64,000 bases of DNA, from contig SDUX01000008.1 in assembly GCA_008729055.1 (NCBI GenBank), positions 1,674,001 to 1,738,000 of the forward strand, given 5' to 3'. This document shows positions 1 through 12,701 of the stretch, one piece after another. Position 1 is the first letter of the stretch. The number at the start of each line of letters is the position of its first letter. The notes beneath the pieces are model-generated. The model searched no databases. It was not told the origin of the DNA and saw only the letters and a program-made list of their open reading frames with translations. The position numbers and the translations under genes were made by a program. This DNA is from Pyropia haitanensis (taxonomy: Eukaryota > Rhodophyta > Bangiophyceae > Bangiales > Bangiaceae).

Positions 1-1065
1 GGGTCGAAGAGAAATATTTTCATTTCATTTCAAGACCAGGATGCACAACACGTTGAATCCGGCTGTCATCAACATATGTCTCGATCACGTCCAAATGTCG
101 GCTTCGGCCATATGATACACTGGAAAACAAACAGAGAAGATTAGCATGAGTCCTCGCGCAGAGATGACACATACAAAATCCGAAGAGTACCACTTTTTTT
201 TTGTTTCTTCCTGTGCCTCCATTGGCACTCCTACCCAGCAGCCTGCTACCCATGGCCAGGCGTGGCGCAATCAGTAGCGGGTGTTCACTCCGGGCTGGTA
301 TGGTGCGTTTTCACGATCTGCTCGCCACACGCCGTGGTAAGCTGGCCCGCGATGCGCGCCGCTGTCGTCCCCGATTGTGACCTGGTCGATGGCACAGGAG
401 GCGACGCGTGTCCCGTCGATTTTTGACGCTGTTCTCAAGGACGCCGTCTCCCGTTGGTGGGATGGCGGCGGCGGCTGCACGGAGTACGTGGGCATCGGCA
501 TGATCGACCAGTTCGGTTCGCGCAGTCGCCGTGAAGCAGTCCGCTGTGCGTACAGTACTGCAGCCGCCCCACGGTAGGCCAGAGAGGCAAGGTTCGGGGG
601 ACGAGTAGCGCGGCGCAACCCTTGCTGCCGAGCGCGGCTGGTGTAGCGAGTGTGTGCTGCCGTCGTTTGCCATGCCGTGGCACTGAGCGGCTGACTTGAC
701 CGCACACGCGGGTTGGTCGCCGCCGACGCAAATGGCTCCCGCGTGTACCGAACTGTGCGGGCGGTGCGGCTCGCGGTCTCCGGGCGACGCTGTCGTGGCC
801 TGCGTCCGCCTCGCCCTGTGCGTCAACCCGAGTAAGGTTCGCACGCCGTTGCCTAGCGGATGGGCTCGCCGGTAGCGCCTGTCCCCCACCCGCGCACGTC
901 GAGCTTCTTTGTGAGTGTTACAGCCCCAACGAGGGCACCACACGGCGTGCGCCTCTCGTAGCGACGTACGGGCAGATTGCCCCCTCGCCTCCCGCCCCGC
1001 CCTATCCCCTATGGTGCCCCCCATGCGGCGTGAAAAATAATAAGAAAGTTGGGACCCCCCACATG
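1..1065. other. Left-edge intergenic stretch, no gene recognised
   Basis: The first 250 bases have lower GC than the rest of the window, including a T-run near 190-200. No reading frame has a recognisable domain or a natural composition. It lies downstream of the C69 peptidase gene and may hold its 3' UTR. Confidence 0.5.
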
Positions 1066-3156
1066 TCACGGTGCCCCCCCCGACCGGCGGATCTGCAGCG
1101 AGCCGACCACAAAGCCCCCGCCGAGGCCCGCCACGAGACCCGCCACAAACACCGCCACGCCCGTCGGGTCATCCCATCCCCCCCCCCCCTCCCCCGCGGT
1201 GGCCACGCCCGCCACCGCCGCGCCGGGGCTCACCGCCGACACCGCCGCGGCGGCGTCGTCTCCGGCAGCCCCCGGGCTGGTGCGGGCGGTGGCCTCGGCG
1301 GCGGCGGCGTCACCCGCCCGAAAGTACCCCACCGCCGTCAGCCACCACTCTGGGTAAAAGAGCGTCGTCATGGTGACAGCCGCGGCCGTCTCGCCCGTCC
1401 GCACAAAGCCGTCGTGGTACTTGGCGACGAGGGCGGGGAGGGCGGAGGTGTACGCGGCGACCGCCCGCGCGGCGGTGGTGGTGGTGTAGTTGCCGAGCGC
1501 GGCGACGACGGCGGCGGCCTCGTCGGCCGACGACGCGTCCCGCAAGCGGGCGGCCGCGGCCGCCTCCCGTCGGGCCAGGCTGCCGTCGCGGATGTCGGCC
1601 TCGACGGCGGCCTGGACCGCCTGCACGTCCCGGATGGCGTGCACATAGTACTTGTGCGCCCAGTTGGCCACCGCCGCGACCGCCCAGTAGGCCACCCCGC
1701 GGCGGTAGCGGAAGAGGGAACCCGTCGCGTAGGCCGAGGGTACTTCCGCGCCAGCCAGATAGAACGGCACGTACGCGCTGGTGCCTGCGGCGTGCGGCGC
1801 GAACAGCAGCATCGCACCGACCGCGTCGGGCAGCGCCGACGATGAGCGTGCCACGTAGCTGTACGACGTTCGGAATAGGGAGATGGTGCGGGGGAACTCG
1901 CCTGACTTGGCCACCGCCATGCTCATGTTGCCGACGGGCCCCGTGTCGTACCGGTCGGGGTCGCCAAACGGCCCCGCCGCGAGCCCCACCGTCGTGTCGT
2001 ACGGGGTGCCTTCGTAGTGGTCCCGCTGGAAGGAGAGCATGCGGGGGAGGTCCACCTTGGCGGCGGGTGCCACCGAAAAGGGGTAGTCCGAGCCGAGCGT
2101 ATCCGTGTGCGACGGCAGGTCGAGATCCGGGTTGGCCAGCATCAATACCCGCCACACGCGCAGAGTGATGGCGGCCGAGTGGTTGGACGTGCTCGGCTGC
2201 CCATAGACGGCCGTAAAGTCCAGCTGCCCCGTGCCGTCCCACAGGCCCAGCCGCGCCGCGACCGAGTAGACCGTGTCCGACACGAGGTAGTTGTCTGTGT
2301 CGCTCGCGTTGAGCCCCCGGATGACAAAGTTGTTGGCCACTACCGACAGGTGGCCGTCGGGCACCCGCCGCGCCGCCCAGATGGCCGACGCGCCACTGTC
2401 ATCGGGGAGGACGTGGAACACCCACGCCTCGGTCGGGTCGCCCACCATCAGTGCCTCCCCCGCCTCGTCGTGCCGGGTCTGCTCGTCGTCCCACTGCGCG
2501 CCGTAGTAGCCGTACGTGGTGGCGAGGTCCCCCATGATGCGGATGGCCTCTCTCGCGGTGCGGGCGCGCTCCAGGCCGAGCCGGCTGAGCTCCGCCACGT
2601 CCAGCAGCGCCCGTCCGCCGGCCGATACGGGCGCCGCCACAAACCGGCCGGGGCAGGTGCTCTCGCCCATCGCCACCTGGTGCTCATTGAGCAGCGCGTA
2701 CCCCGATCCCGTCTCGTACAGCGCCGCCGTCGCGTTCACCTGCGGCACGGTGCCGATGGGGGGGGTGGCGGGCAGCCACGCGTCCACCTGTGGGAGGCCC
2801 TCGGCGACCAGGTTGGCCGCCGTCCACGTCGGGGAGCGGCCCTCGGTGACGAGGTGTGGAAAGTTAAACTTGGCCTCGTAGACGGGCCGCGGCGTGGGGG
2901 CGGCGGCGCCCCCCGCGGCGGCGGCGGCGGCGCGGGTGGCGCCGACGCGGGCGAGCCGAAAGTCACAGTCCTTGCAGTCAGACGTGGACGACGTCAGCAC
3001 CGACCCGTCGGCCGACGCGCCAGCCGACACAATCATGGTCGTACAGTGCGCCGCCGCAGGGGCCACGGCGCCGGCGGCCGCCGCCACCACCGCCGCCGCC
3101 GCCGCTGCGGCGGCGGCCCATTGGCGGGCACGCCGGGCGCCCGCTAAAGGGGACAT
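1066..3156 (-). CDS. Family C69 (dipeptidase A-like) Ntn-hydrolase, secretory
   Basis: A single-exon frame of 696 residues. The N-terminus (about residues 10-37) is an Ala-rich hydrophobic signal sequence, followed directly by Cys38 in the motif HCTTMIVSAGASADGS. In family C69 the processed N-terminal Cys is the nucleophile and sits in just this C-T-T-x-x-V context, so cleavage before Cys38 would expose the catalytic residue; the cleavage is inferred. The middle of the protein keeps family features such as GESTC and the Ntn-type sheet segments around the AWVFHVL motif. About 30 residues from the C-terminus lies a hydrophobic stretch (VAVFVAGLVAGLGGGFVVG) followed by Arg residues, suggesting a type I membrane anchor. 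Expected activity is dipeptide or amide hydrolysis in the secretory or vacuolar system. The frame is unbroken and the start codon directly precedes the signal sequence. Confidence 0.85.
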   Translation of the reverse strand: MSPLAGARRARQWAAAAAAAAAVVAAAAGAVAPAAAHCTTMIVSAGASADGSVLTSSTSDCKDCDFRLARVGATRAAAAAAGGAAAPTPRPVYEAKFNFPHLVTEGRSPTWTAANLVAEGLPQVDAWLPATPPIGTVPQVNATAALYETGSGYALLNEHQVAMGESTCPGRFVAAPVSAGGRALLDVAELSRLGLERARTAREAIRIMGDLATTYGYYGAQWDDEQTRHDEAGEALMVGDPTEAWVFHVLPDDSGASAIWAARRVPDGHLSVVANNFVIRGLNASDTDNYLVSDTVYSVAARLGLWDGTGQLDFTAVYGQPSTSNHSAAITLRVWRVLMLANPDLDLPSHTDTLGSDYPFSVAPAAKVDLPRMLSFQRDHYEGTPYDTTVGLAAGPFGDPDRYDTGPVGNMSMAVAKSGEFPRTISLFRTSYSYVARSSSALPDAVGAMLLFAPHAAGTSAYVPFYLAGAEVPSAYATGSLFRYRRGVAYWAVAAVANWAHKYYVHAIRDVQAVQAAVEADIRDGSLARREAAAAARLRDASSADEAAAVVAALGNYTTTTAARAVAAYTSALPALVAKYHDGFVRTGETAAAVTMTTLFYPEWWLTAVGYFRAGDAAAAEATARTSPGAAGDDAAAAVSAVSPGAAVAGVATAGEGGGGWDDPTGVAVFVAGLVAGLGGGFVVGSLQIRRSGGAP

Positions 3157-6144
3157 GCTACCAACCGCAGCAGGGGAAAGGGGCTCACTACAGTGGGGGG
3201 ATTGGTTGCGGCGTTGGGGGAGGGGTGGGGGGGGTGCGGGAGCGGGAAAGTGGGAGTGCCGTCCCGATGCGCTACCCGCCGGCGACGATTGCCGCTACCT
3301 GCTACATGCAAACCGCGGCGCCGAAGCCGTGTTTGTCCGCCGGGACACGTTTTGATCCAGCCCCTCTCCGTAGATCACGCTGTTGGGGATCCCCGACGGC
3401 TGCACATTGCTTGGCAGTACTGTGGGCAGAGGATGAGATATTCTGTACAGTTGGATTTGAAAACACACTGCCCAGCGACCTGGTCATCAACCGTCGGTGC
3501 GTTGTCTAACTTCACCACGGCCGCGTGCGCCCGCGCTACCGCCGGCGCAACGGATGCCTCGCCGCGCGCTGCCCGCCCACGGCCGCAAGCATTGCAATTC
3601 CCAACGCCACCGGCGCGACCGAGGCCGTTGCCGCTACGACCTGCGCTTGCTCCCCCCCTCCTGCAGCCAAGACAGGGCACACGCCATGTGGCACCGCACA
3701 CGGGGCGGCCCGCGTGGGTACGATGGACGTTGCTGGCGCACCGGCGTGCTAGTCAGCCCAACGGGTGGCGGTCCCGTGCCAGTGTTGCTTGTTTGACAGC
3801 GAGGCCGCCATGGTGCCAGCGGGGAGCCCATCTGCATCTGCTGGGATGCCGTCCGCAGGCGTCGGACGTGCTGTCCACGGTCACGCGGTGAATGGTGTGT
3901 TGCCGCACACGGAGCGGGCTGCTGGTCCAACCGCGTGCTGGTCTCGGGGGTCCGCGATGGGTCTATCATCAACAGCGATAGCATCCATTCGCGTCCTGCG
4001 CCGCGCCACGTCAACCCTCGTCGGGACTCGCCGCCACCATCGACCCCGACATCGGACGGGGCGGCACCTTGCCGTGCCGGCCAGACGTTGCGGGAAACAC
4101 GAGCGACGAGCCGCCCACCCGTGGTGGTGGCTGCGACGACAGCAGCGACGGCGCGGCGGTGGCCACCGCGTCTGCGGCGGCAGCACTAGCAGCGGTACCG
4201 CCACGGGCGCGGCCGCCACTGCCAGGGCTGCGAGCGTCGCGGGCGGTCTGGTCACCCGCCGCGGCGAAAGCCGCGTCCGCGGCGGCATTCAACCGCGGCC
4301 GGCCGCTGCCGCTGCCGATGCCACACGCCGCCACAACCCGCAGGCAGCCCCACCGCGGCCGCGGCCGTCAGCGTCGGGGTGGCGCCGCGCCACCGCCGGG
4401 GGTGGCGGCCGCCGCTTCGGTCGCCACCGCCGTGGACACCGCCTTGCGCCTGCCGTTGGCACAGCCAGCGCGGGCGGCAGCGGCGGCAGACCCGCCCCTG
4501 CCCGCCGCCGCGCACTCGTCTGGACGGGATGGCTCGTCCGCCTGCTTGCGCGGCCGCCACCGCCGCTCCGCCGCGGGCAATGGCGCCCGCGTGGTCCGTG
4601 CCGTGGTCCGGTCGACCGCGGCAGGCTAGTCCTTGACGGATAGGCCGTCTGCGTGCGAGCACACCGCCGGCCACGCTGACCGACCGGCGGTGCGGCGGGT
4701 GCGGGAGACGCCGCGGGCACGCGACGCCCGCCGCCCACCACGGGGGGGAAGGCCGGCTTCGTCGACACGGCTGCGGCGGCTTTGGCCGCCTCTGCCGCCG
4801 CCGCCGCTACCGAGCCCGACCCCGCCCCACACACAAACGCCGACGAATCGTCCTGCTCCGCCGCCCGCCTTGGCGAGCCTGCCGCAGCCGACGGCGCGCC
4901 AGCGGCGGCGGCCTCGATCGTCACGGGCCCCGCGCCTGGCAGCGGTCGCGTCCTTCTCGCGCGTGGCAGCGGGCGACCGCTTGCGCACGCCTGCCCCACC
5001 GCCCGTCATCGGCTGCACCCGCCGCCGCCACCGTCGGCGTCGACAGCGTGCGGCGGCCGCCCGTCGGCGGCGGCTGGGCCCTCGTCCACAGCGGCGGGGC
5101 ACCCGACGCCACAGGCGCCGCGGTCGCAGCCGGGCGACACCTGGGTGAAGGCAGCGGCACCAACAACATGCAGAGCGCGCCAAGCACAATTTCCATGTGC
5201 GGTCGGGCCCGGGCGCGCCCATCCTGAGCGCCACGAAGAGGCGACGCAAGAACGCGAGTCGCCGCCGACCGGGGCGAGGGAACGCCGGCGGTGGGGGGCC
5301 ACCACCGACCGACACGGCTCACAGCGCCACGCACGGAAGCAAGTCGCCGCCGTCTGGGGGAGGGTGGCGCTGGTGGCAGGAGGGCGTGACGACCCCACTC
5401 CCCCCCCCCAAAAAAACCCCAACAGCGACAACCCACCGCCGTCGGAGGTGGGGCGGTGCCGGTGGGAGGCGGCCACCGGAGGGAGGATGACACCCACACC
5501 CCGGACGGCAAGTCGCACAGCTGTGCGGTCTGCACTGCCCGTACGTTCGTTCCTCTTGCACGGCAAGCACCATTTGGTGCAAGGTTTGCGCCCCATGGCG
5601 GCGCATGCCCTGCTGCACCGCGTCCGATGCTCTCATATGGGACTCACCGTAGCTTCAGTGACCCGGCAAGCACCAGGCAAAGTCAACACACCGGCCTCGG
5701 AGGTAGTGCGAAGGCCGCCTACAGCACCAGAGCGCCGAAGTGCCAAAACAGAGCCGCGCACGCACGCTGGCAGGCCGAGCCCACACGACCGCGCGGAGTA
5801 ACGCACGCCGAGTGAGGCTACAATTTGATGCCCGCACGTCCGCGGGTTTGACACCACTGCGTTGGTGGCGCGGCCGGGACGGACGACCTCGGGTCACGGC
5901 AGAGCCACCGCCGGCGCATGTGCCACAGCCCCTGCAGGCACGAGAGGCCGCTCCCCAGTCGGTATACGGCGCGCAGGCGCGCATGTTCGTATTGACCTGT
6001 TTGACGCCCACCGCACGCCGCACCCAGCCTAAAGCGCACCAAGAGCACTCCACCACCCACCCACCCCACAGCCCCCCCCCCCCCGCCACCCGCCCCTCCC
6101 CACACGCCACCAACATGCATCGACGCCACCCGCACACAGTCTCT
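3157..6144. other. GC-rich intergenic region, one unresolved coding-like patch
   Basis: No domain is recognised. On the minus strand between about 5197 and 4011, short stretches of natural-looking protein occur in different frames. One, at about 5197, has a signal-like start (MEIVLGALCMLLVPLP); another near 4840 reads EQDDSSAFVCGAGSGS. They cannot be joined convincingly: there are stops between them and no long G/C runs that would explain frame changes. They may be exons of a small unknown gene or chance open frames of GC-rich DNA. Confidence 0.3.
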
Positions 6145-7394
6145 TTAACGGTTGGCCTTGGCCACACGCTCCACCTCGTCCTTCTTCTTGATCGCGTACG
6201 AGTTGGAGGAGCCCTTGGACGCGTTGATGAGCTCGTCGGCCAGGCACTCGGCAATGGTCTTGATGGACCGGAACGCCGACTCGCGCGCGCCCGTGGTGAG
6301 CAGACACAGCGCCATGTTCACCCGCCGCATCGGCGACACATCCACCGCCTGCCGCCGGACGGTACCGGCCGAGCCGATGCGCGTCGAGTCCTCACGGGGG
6401 CCCGCGTTCACCACAGCGTCGACAAGCACCTGAATGACCAAAAACGTTAAAAACAACAGACACGTGACGTCCGGTACACACCAAGCAAGAACGCAAATCG
6501 CAAAGCAAGGCAGGGGCAACCAAAAAAAGAGGGCTCGGTGAGATACGGGACGCATGGCGTGGGCAGCACGTCCGTACGATCCGACGCAACGACCACAGCT
6601 GCTCCAAGTCTCGAGGTCGACAACGACCTCACCACACACAGCCAGCAGCCCCAGACGGGTGCGGCGTCCACACCCGGCGGCACACCCTGGCAGCGGCCTC
6701 CCGTCCACAGAGCCCACTGGGCACGGGGCGCGGCTTGCAGCCACTGCGCCAACGAGCGCTGCAGAGAGCGCAGCCATCACGGCACGCACGCGCCAAACCA
6801 GCCGTGACAGCCGCGGCGGCACGCCCAGCGCGGCCGCCCCTTGCCCCAGTGCGGGGCAGGCGGCGATCCAAGCGGGCGGCGCCCACCCGCACGGCCCACC
6901 CAGCGCCGCGCGCGCAGCGTGCAAACGCGTGCGGCGCCGACGGTGCGCGACGCCGCCGCCGCACCCGCCCGCCGCACGCGCCCACACGGATGATGCGCAC
7001 ACGCGCGTGCGGCGGCCGCGGCTCGATGCTCGCGCGCCCGCGCCAGATCCCCAACACGAGGCGCTCCGCCCTCCCCCCCCGACGGCACCCCCCCACGTAC
7101 CTGAACCGGGTTCTCCCCGTTGAGCAGGTGGATGATCTCAAACGTGTGCTTGACGATGCGCGTGGCCATCAGCTTCTTGCCATTGTTCCGCCCCTTCATC
7201 ATCAGCGAGCACACCAGGCGCTCCACAATCGGGCACTGCGACTTGCGGAACCGCTTGGCATTGTAGCGGCCGGCGGTGTGGGGCAGGAAGACCGCGTACT
7301 TCTGCTTGACCGCAATGTAGTCAATCAGGGCAATGTCCTTGACCTCCACGTCCTCAAAGGACCACCGGTTGAACAGCTTCACCTCCGTGGCCAT
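6145..7394 (-). CDS. RPS5: 40S ribosomal protein S5 (uS7), two exons
   Basis: Exon 1 is 7394-7101 (98 codons) and exon 2 is 6429-6145. The 671-bp intron (7100-6430) has donor GTACGT and acceptor CAG in phase 0. The spliced protein is 192 residues, close to the family length of about 200. Exon 1 includes [21 protein letters not shown]; exon 2 includes [24 protein letters not shown] and the C-terminus [20 protein letters not shown]. These are hallmark segments of eukaryotic uS7, which sits in the head of the small subunit, binds 18S rRNA and lines the mRNA exit/E site. The start Met at 7394 begins [18 protein letters not shown]; a farther upstream in-frame Met would add a Pro-rich stretch absent from the family. 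Function is certain from sequence. Confidence 0.97.
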
Positions 7395-8030
7395 CGTGAT
7401 GGACAATGGTGGAGGGGGATGCCGTCCCAAAAACACGGGGAGCAGAGGGGTGCGCTCGGTAAAGGTGGCCGACGCACAACCGGCGGGGTGGCGTCACCGG
7501 CAGAGCGCGGGGTGCCCAACGACGGAGACGGGTGCGCGGGACGGGGACGCGGCGATCGAGCGGGCCCGCGACGCGCCACGTCGGCGCCAAACCGAGGTTC
7601 ACCTCGATTGTCGATCGAGACAGGTGCCCCGTTTGGTATGGGTTGTCCACCAAATGATCTTTTCGACCGAGTATCGCCTCTGCAAAGTCTTTTCACGCAC
7701 ATATAATTCCAACCGGACGGACGTGGTCCTTGATTGAATCTGGGATCCACGTACGTAAGCAGATTAGCCATCTCGCAATCAAACCAGACGTTTCCGCAGA
7801 GAGACAACTCGATGGAAGCGCACGGAGATGGGGGGGGGGGGGGGGGGGAGAGGGGGGGACGCGCAGGCGGACTCATCCCTGTCGCCGCGGCTTGCTGGCC
7901 CTGTGCGGTGAGCGGAAGACCGCCGCGCGGGTCGCTCGTATCCACCCACTCCCTCCAGATGCCCCACCCGCGGCGCTGCCCGGCCGGCCGGCCGCACCCG
8001 ACCCGCCGGCGCGGCCGTTGGCAGTCTGGG

Positions 8031-8061
<31 letters not shown>

Positions 8062-8201
8062 CCGCGGCCGCGGTCGGGTGCGTGTGCCAGCGGCGCGCGC
8101 CGCCGCGCGCAGCGGCGGCGCGCTCCCCCCCCCCCCCCAGATGATCCGCCGCCAGCCCACCCCCTCCCCCCCCCAGTGCGGGCGCGTCCCATTCACGCGG
8201 C

Positions 8202-8260
8202 ACGCCCCACCCACCCCCCCCCCCCCCCCCCCCCCCACACCCCCCCCCCCCACCACCCCC
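8202..8260. repeat. Poly-C rich tract
   Basis: Nearly pure C with occasional A. Similar G tracts lie at 9371-9392 and 9412-9427. Confidence 0.8.
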
Positions 8261-8466
8261 TCCCCGCGCGCGGCTGCGCCGCCGCCACCGACGCGCCGTT
8301 GGCGGCGCGGCCGCCCAGCGGCGGCGGTCAGCCAATGGCGCACTGGCGCGGGCGCGCGGCGGCCGGCCCCACCGCGGCGGCGCCGCCACCCGCCGCCCGC
8401 GCCGCCGCTGTCAAGGCCTTGCTGCACGCCTGCTGCGGCGCGCGCGCCGCGCCGACGCCGCGGCGC

Positions 8467-8538
8467 TCGCCGCCACCGCCACCGCCACCGCCGCCACCGC
8501 CACCGCCGCCGCCACCGCCGCCACCGCCGCCGCCGCCG
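8467..8538. repeat. (CCG/CCA)n trinucleotide repeat
   Basis: Imperfect CCG/CCA triplets, without a coding context that can be supported. Confidence 0.8.
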
Positions 8539-9956
8539 TGGCCGTGGCCGTGGCCGTGCCCCCCCCCCCCCCCCACTCTGGCACGCCGCCAGGGGCGGCG
8601 GCGTGGGGTGGGCACGCCGCCTGCGGCGGCCGCCGGCCGGCGCGGCGCAGCCACACCCGCCCCCCCGCCGCGCGTGTGGCCGCCGCGGCCCGCGGGCGGC
8701 CGGCGGCCGCCGCCGCGGCGGCCGCGGCGCGCCCCACGGTCGACCCGCCCCGCGCCGCGCGCCGCGCGCCGCGCGCCGCGCGCCGCGCGCGCGCGCGCGG
8801 TGCGTGGCGGCCGCCGCCGCCGCGACCGCCGCGGCCGCCGCGGCGGCCGTGGCGCGGCGAGGGGCCCCTCCCACTCTGGCCACGCTGGCCGCGGCGGGCT
8901 GGCGCCGCCGCGGGTGGCTTCCACTCCCCCCCCCCCCCCCCCGCCCCCCCCCCCCCCCCGCACCTCCCGCAACGTGCGTCTCCCCCCCCTCGCGCGCGGC
9001 GCCGCCGCCACCGCCGCCGCCGCCGCCACCGCCGCCCGCCGCCTGTCGCCGCCCCTCCCCGCGGGCGTCCTCCACCAGCCACCGCGGCGGTGGCGGGCCG
9101 CGGCCGGCGCCGCCGCGCGGCCGGCTGCGCGGCGCCGCCGCTCCCGGCCACTGGTCGCCGCGGCCGAGGCGGCCGGCCGGCCGGCCGGCCGGCCGCGGCG
9201 GGGGGGGGGGGACCCCGCCCGCCGCCCCCGCCGACCGCGGCGGCCACGTCCCCGGCGGGAGGGCGGCCGCCGCGGCGACGGGGTGACGTGCCCGCCGCGG
9301 CGGCGGCCGCCACGCGACGCGGCTGCGCGCGGCGCCTCACCGCTCCGCGGTGGGGGCGCCGCGGACGTGGCGGGGGGGGGGGGGGGGGGGGTGGTAGGGT
9401 TGGGGTGGGGTGGGGGGGGGGGGGGGGTGAGCGCCGGTGGGAAGCAGCGCGCGTGGCGGTCTGCCCTCCCGCTGGCAGACGCGGGCTGCCTGCACTGCCA
9501 CGGCCAGGCTAGCTACGTGGTGGTGCCGCCGCGGCTGCTGCTGCGGCTAGTGCTGGCAGTGGCGCCGGCGGCGGCGGGCGTGGCCGCGGCCGTCCTCGAC
9601 CGACGGGCGCGCGCCCCCCGCCTCTTCCTCTCCGCTGCCACCCGCGGCGGCGGCCGCCGCGGTCCGTACCACCGCCCCACTGTGTCTGCCCGCACCGTCT
9701 GGCGGCAGCGGTGGGGGTTGCCTGCCGCAGCACCCCACCGTGCCGGCACGTTGTCGCCGACACCCCCGCCACGCGCTGCCGCCGCCCGCCGCCCGCCGCC
9801 GCCACCGTCTCTTTTTCCTCCATACTCTCCTCCTCTCCCCTGCCTCTCCGCCACCCCCTCCACCACCCCCCCCCCCACGGTCCCCCACCCCCATCCCCCG
9901 GCACGCCGTCGATCCGCCGACGCGCGTGTGTCCGCGGGTACACGGCGTGGGTGCGG

Positions 9957-10574
9957 ATGGCGGCCGCGGACGAGCCCGCGGCGGCGGCGGCGGCGGCGGC
10001 CTCGCCGCCGTCGCCGCTGCCGCCGCCGCTGCCGCCGCCGCGGTGGGGCTCCCCACCGCCGCTGCCACCGCCGTGGCGTGACGCAGCCGACGGCGGCGGC
10101 AGTGACGGTGGCGGCGGTGGCGGTGGTGGCGGCGGTGGCGGCGGTGGCGGCGGTGGCGGTGGCGGCGGCCGCGGCGGCGGTGGGGGTGGGGGTGGCCGCC
10201 GGCGCAGCAGCAGCAGCCGTAGCAGCAGCAGCATCCTCGACGGGTGGGGCGGCATGGCTGGGGGGGGGGGGGTGGGGGGGGGGGGGGGCGCCCGCTGCTC
10301 GGCTCGTCGGGCGGCAGCCACCCGTCTGGTCTCTGGGCACTTGGCGGTGGCGGTGGTGGCGGTAGCGGTAGTGGCGGTGGCGGTGGGGGTGGGGGTGGGG
10401 GTGGTGCCGGCGGCGGCGGCAGCCCCGTGTCGGGGGGCTGGAGCCCGCCGGGCGGCGGCGGCCGCCGCCGCCTCCGGCACGCCTCCCCTGGCGGCGGGGG
10501 GCGGTTGAGCCCGCCGCGCGGCGGCGGGCGCACCTCCCTCGACGGCTCTCCCGGCGGTCGTGGGGGTAGCAGCG

Positions 10575-10608
<34 letters not shown>

Positions 10609-10661
10609 GCTCGCGCTGTCCATGGCGGCGTGCGGCTTTGCGGCCGGCGACGCGGGCGCCA

Positions 10662-10696
<35 letters not shown>

Positions 10697-12261
10697 AGCG
10701 GCGGTGGGAGCTGCGGCGGCGGTGGAGGCAGCGGCGGAGGCTGCGGCAGCGGCGGTGGTGGCGGAGACGCGGGCGGCGGCAGCGGCGGCGGCGGCGGCGG
10801 CTGCGGCGGCGGCGGCGGCGGCGGCGGCAGCCGCCGCCGGCGCCTCGTGGCGGCCGCCCTCGGCGCCGCGGCGCTGGCGCTGGTGGGCGTGGCGGTGTGC
10901 TCGCCGGCGGTGCTGCTCGCCGACGGCTGGGGGGCCGCGCCGGGCGGCGGCGGCGGCCTCGCGGCGGCGGCGGGCGTGCCGCGTCTGGGCTCTGACTCCC
11001 TGGGGATGGGGGGGGGGGGGGGGGGCCCGCCGGCCCGCCCGGGGGGGTAGCGGTGGTGGGGGCGGCGGCGGCGCCCGCTGCCGGCGCTGCCGCCCGCGGC
11101 GCCGCGCCGGCCACGCCCGTCGCGACCGTTGCGCGGGCGGCGGGGGCGACCGCTGGTGGCGGCGGTGCCGCCGGCGGCAGCCCCCCCGCCGTCCCCAGCG
11201 TGGCGGCCGCGTCTGGCACCACCGCCGCGGCGGCCGCCGACGCGGCCACCGCCGGCGGCGGCGCCTCGGTCGGCACGCCCCTGGCCTACCCCGCCGACGA
11301 TGCGGTGCGGCCGGGCGTGTCGCTCATCGCGGCGTGCGCGGGGCGGCACGCCGCGCTCGCCGCGGCGGTGCCCACGTGGCTGGCCGTGCCGGGCATTGAC
11401 GAGGTGGTGCTCGTCGACTGGGGGTCGGTGCCGCCGCTCGCCGCGTCGCTGCCGCCGGCGGCGGTGGCGCCAGGCCTAGGCGGTGGCGCTGTGGCGGCGG
11501 CGGCGGGTGCCGGCGGCGGCGGCGGCGGCGGCGGCGGCCTTGGCGGCGGCGGCGGGTCGTCCCCGCCGCGGCCGGGCGGCGCGGCGGCCGCCGCCAATGG
11601 CACGGGCGGCTGGGACCCGCGGCTGCGGGTGGTGCGGGTGGCCAACGCCGGCCCGTGGGTGCTGGCGCGGGCGTACAACCTCGCCGCGCGGCTGTCCACC
11701 CGGTCCGCCACGCTGCGGCTCGACTGTGACCACACCCTGGACGCGTCCTTCCTGGCCACCAACCCGCCGTCGGTGGTCGCGGCGGGCGGCTGGTACGCGG
11801 GCAACTGGGCGGCGGCGGCGGATGAGAATGGGGTGCACGTCAACGGCGCGCTGTTTGTCGGGCGGCGGCGGCTGCTGGCGGCGGGCGGGTACGACGAGCG
11901 GGTGACGGGGTACGGGTGGGAGGACGCGGAGCTGGGGCACCGGCTGGCCGACGCGGGGGGGGGGGGGCGCCACGACCTGGCGGGGGGGGTCGCCCACCTG
12001 CCCCACGGGGACGAGCTGCGGGTGGTGGCACCCGCCGACGGTGCGGGGGACGACGGCGTTGACGATCGGACGGGCAGCGCGGGGCGGGCGCACCCGGCGT
12101 ACATCGCGGCGCACATCCAGCTCAACGCGCTGCTGCTGGACAAGCTGCCGGCCTGGGGCACCCCCGCCGCCGCTTCGACCGGCGCCGGCACCCCGTGCGC
12201 GTACGTGGCGGCCCCCCCGCCGCGGGCGGGCGACCCCGACGGCGTCAGTGGCATCAGCGGC

Positions 12262-12292
<31 letters not shown>

Positions 12293-12509
12293 CGGTGCGG
12301 CGGGTGGCGCTCGTCGACGGCAGCTGCCCCCCCCCGCTGACCGCCCTCGTGCGCGCGGAGGAGGTGGCGGAGGCGTGGGCCACCGCCACCGGCCGCGCCC
12401 TCCACGACGGCTGGGGCGTGCCGTGGGCGGTCCTCGCCGCCGCGCCGGTGGGCGTCCGCGAGGACCTCCTCCGCGCGTTTGCCGCCGCACAGCGGCAGCT
12501 CGACGACGA

Positions 12510-12540
<31 letters not shown>

Positions 12541-12669
12541 CGGGTGGGGGGACGGCAGCGGGGGCCACCCGCGGTGGCGGCGGCGCCAGCGGCGGCGACG
12601 GCGGCGACGGCAGCCGCCGCCGCGGGCGGCGGCGCCCGCGCCCTCCTCCGCGCCCGCGGCGCGGCGGGC

Positions 12670-12701
<32 letters not shown>

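Larger units (their letters stand above)
7395..9956. other. Low-complexity spacer between RPS5 and glycosyltransferase gene
   Basis: Divergent intergenic region. Bases 7395-7800 have moderate GC and probably hold the RPS5 promoter and 5' UTR. From 7830 to 9430 the sequence is dominated by mononucleotide G or C tracts and CCG/CCA repeats. All six frames are open over long distances with Arg/Pro/Ala/Gly translations, so none is called. Bases 9430-9956 may be the 5' UTR of the downstream gene. Confidence 0.5.

Noticed and set aside
8176..10365. A plus-strand open frame of over 700 codons (and similar ones on the minus strand) in the 8-10 kb region
   Set aside because: Translation is a monotone of Arg/Pro/Ala with mononucleotide tracts, and all other frames are equally open. 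Extreme GC removes stop codons, so length is not evidence here.
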